From Taeniopygia guttata (lineage: Eukaryota > Chordata > Aves > Passeriformes > Estrildidae), in assembly GCF_048771995.1 (NCBI RefSeq), contig NC_133036.1, positions 19,503,001 to 19,567,000 on the forward strand: DNA of 64,000 nt. The letters are read 5' to 3'. The notes beneath the pieces are model-generated. The model saw only the letters and a list, made by a program, of their open reading frames with translations. It made no database searches and was not told the origin of the DNA. Positions 62,221 through 64,000 of this stretch are shown here, one piece after another. Made by a program: the position numbers and the translations under genes. Position 1 is the first letter of the stretch. Every line of letters starts with the position of its first letter.

Positions 62221-64000
62221 AGCCAGTGACACGTGTTAGGAAGAAAAAGCACCAGCAGAGGCTCCTTCCTCATTAATAACATTTAAAACCACGCTGTGTC
62301 CTTGAGGGAGGACCCCTCGGGCTTTTCGGATTTTTTTTTCCAGTACGATTCCACACCCTTCAGCGCTGAGGACACCGGCTGATGAGGCTCAAAATCTCAA
62401 AGCTCTTTCGTAAATAACTCGCTGTATAAATTATGGAGAACAAAAGGGCTCGTTTTGCTGGCTCCCCGGTTTTCTGGTTTCATGTGACTGCTTGTCTCAG
62501 TTAACATTTCCACTGAGCGGTTCTAAGCCCGGTAAGGAGGGGAAGGAATGGGCCCAAAGTGCAAGGAGGTTAATCAGTAGTTACTGATGTTAACGCAGTG
62601 GTTACTAAGTAGTCCCTGCTTTAAAACCTCTATCAATGATTTTTGCAAAAACAGAAGCTCGCAAGTCACAAGAGCCTTTGATACTATCAGCGCATTTTTA
62701 CATTTGCCTGGCTTCTTATAGTGAAGGATTTTTAGTTGAATAATGTGGTGCAAGTATCCTAGATGAGATGAACGTGTTTCCAGGTTACCTCATGCGGAAA
62801 GATGCCGATCATCTTCAATGACTCTGAGCTTTCACTTGTTTCTTGTTTTAATTGAAACAATGAAACAATAGTTTCATGTTGCATGGAAGAGCATAACATA
62901 TAAAAAACCCCAAACAAACAACACTTTAAGTTTGACGTATAATTATTTTATCTGCCTGACAAATGTGAGCTGAAAGAGGCCACCCAGAGCAGCCCTTACT
63001 TGCATCTCTCTGCTCTGCCCAGTGCTCAGATACACCAACAGCACCTTAGGGATCTCCCCGGGGAATGGTCCCACCCCGAGGCTGCCGGAGCTCCTGGAGC
63101 CTTTGGGCACCGCTGGGATTGTTGGGGTATCTGTGCAGGGACAGGAGCTGGATTTAACGATTCTTCCTTCTGCCCTACCAATTTTCAGGTTTTGTACCAT
63201 TTAAAGTCTCACACAGCAGCCCGAAGACAAACCTGACTGCTCTGAGTTTCCTGTGCTCCCACCATGGTTAAATTATTCTCCTCAGCTGAAAACTGTAGCT
63301 TATTGCTCATATGTTCATGCAGTAATGTCACAAATTCACATGAAGTTACTTACGGACCATGTAAACGAAAGTGAAACAGTTAACAGTCCTGCAGGAGATA
63401 TCCCTTTCACGCCAGGCTTTCTAAACACAAGAAGGAATACCATATTGAAGGTATTTGACAGGGTTGAATATCTAATTGAGATTTCTGCTTTGGAATGTTT
63501 AATTATGCTGATGAACTGAGGTGATGTATAATTAAAGGGAAAAAATAGTAGAAATTCTGCTCTCTGATACTATCCAAGGAAAGATATTGTATTGCTCAGG
63601 CTTGCAGTGGTTTTGTCTTTAGGAATAGCTAATAAAAATGGCAAATTTCTGTAGCAACAGTGCTTGGTTGCCATAGTGCTCTATGTTCTTAATTTGCATT
63701 GAAAACATTAGAACTCTAGTTTCTTTAAATAAAACTCAGATTTTGTTTTGACTTTGCTGATTTTAGGTGAGCAAAGTTTAGTCCTGTGCCATAAGAAAAT
63801 CCTTACCTGTATTTATAAGAAAATGAATCTAATTCCAGGTATTGTAATAAAGTGCAGCTATATGTTAAAATATAGCAGATCCTATATTTAGACTTTTTTC
63901 GAGGAACAATCTTATCTGCTGACTTGTACAGTCAGCAACTCTGGTTTTCTGTGGAAATACATTCTTGAAGTAATTTCTGTGTTCTTGTTTAGGCCAGACT
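62221..64000. other. Flank upstream of the PDP2 promoter, no gene seen
   Basis: Composition falls back to AT-rich immediately beyond the CpG island. There is no convincing exon of a divergent gene. A modestly GC-rich patch at 63000-63170 has short open frames only. Confidence 0.6.

Overview
The window is vertebrate nuclear DNA, most likely from a bird and probably a songbird. The evidence is several truncated CR1 LINE tails of avian type, solo endogenous-retrovirus LTRs, a compact CpG-island promoter and a low overall gene density. The species assignment is an inference. Nothing prokaryotic is present: no operons, CRISPR arrays, rRNA genes or phage genes.

Only one protein-coding gene can be named with confidence: PDP2, the mitochondrial pyruvate dehydrogenase phosphatase catalytic subunit 2. 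It lies on the minus strand with its complete coding sequence in one exon (57718-59322). A splice acceptor sits just upstream (exon start near 59377), the inferred intron is about 2.5 kb, and a CpG-island promoter lies at about 61.3-62.2 kb. A YY1-type motif at 62108-62120 and a strongly G-rich non-template strand downstream of it both fit minus-strand transcription. The 1.8 kb to the right of the promoter holds no recognisable exon.

The remaining ~57 kb, downstream of PDP2, looks like a gene-poor intergenic region or the intron of a gene whose exons lie outside the window. It holds dispersed repeats and two adjacent minisatellites: an 18-20 bp unit at 15222-15930 and a ~36 bp unit at 16919-17255. 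CR1 copies lie at 6660-6722, 7148-7650, 22730-23880, 43660-43840, 46303-46690 and 55030-55220. A MIR-like SINE relic lies at 33310-33445. Four solo LTRs have terminal boundaries that can be read: 29107-29725 and 51536-52153 are one family, 37661-38082 a second, and 44832-45490 a third. Three have clear target-site duplications.

Two short exon-like stretches (18846-19040 minus, 54571-54747 plus) and two longer unidentified ORFs (3661-4365 minus, 32409-32990 minus) are recorded as candidates only. I did not find a clear undescribed biological system. The most checkable leads are the promoter GC-skew and uORF architecture of PDP2, the GC-rich patches inside its coding exon, the minisatellite pair, the dated LTR insertions and the two orphan exon candidates.
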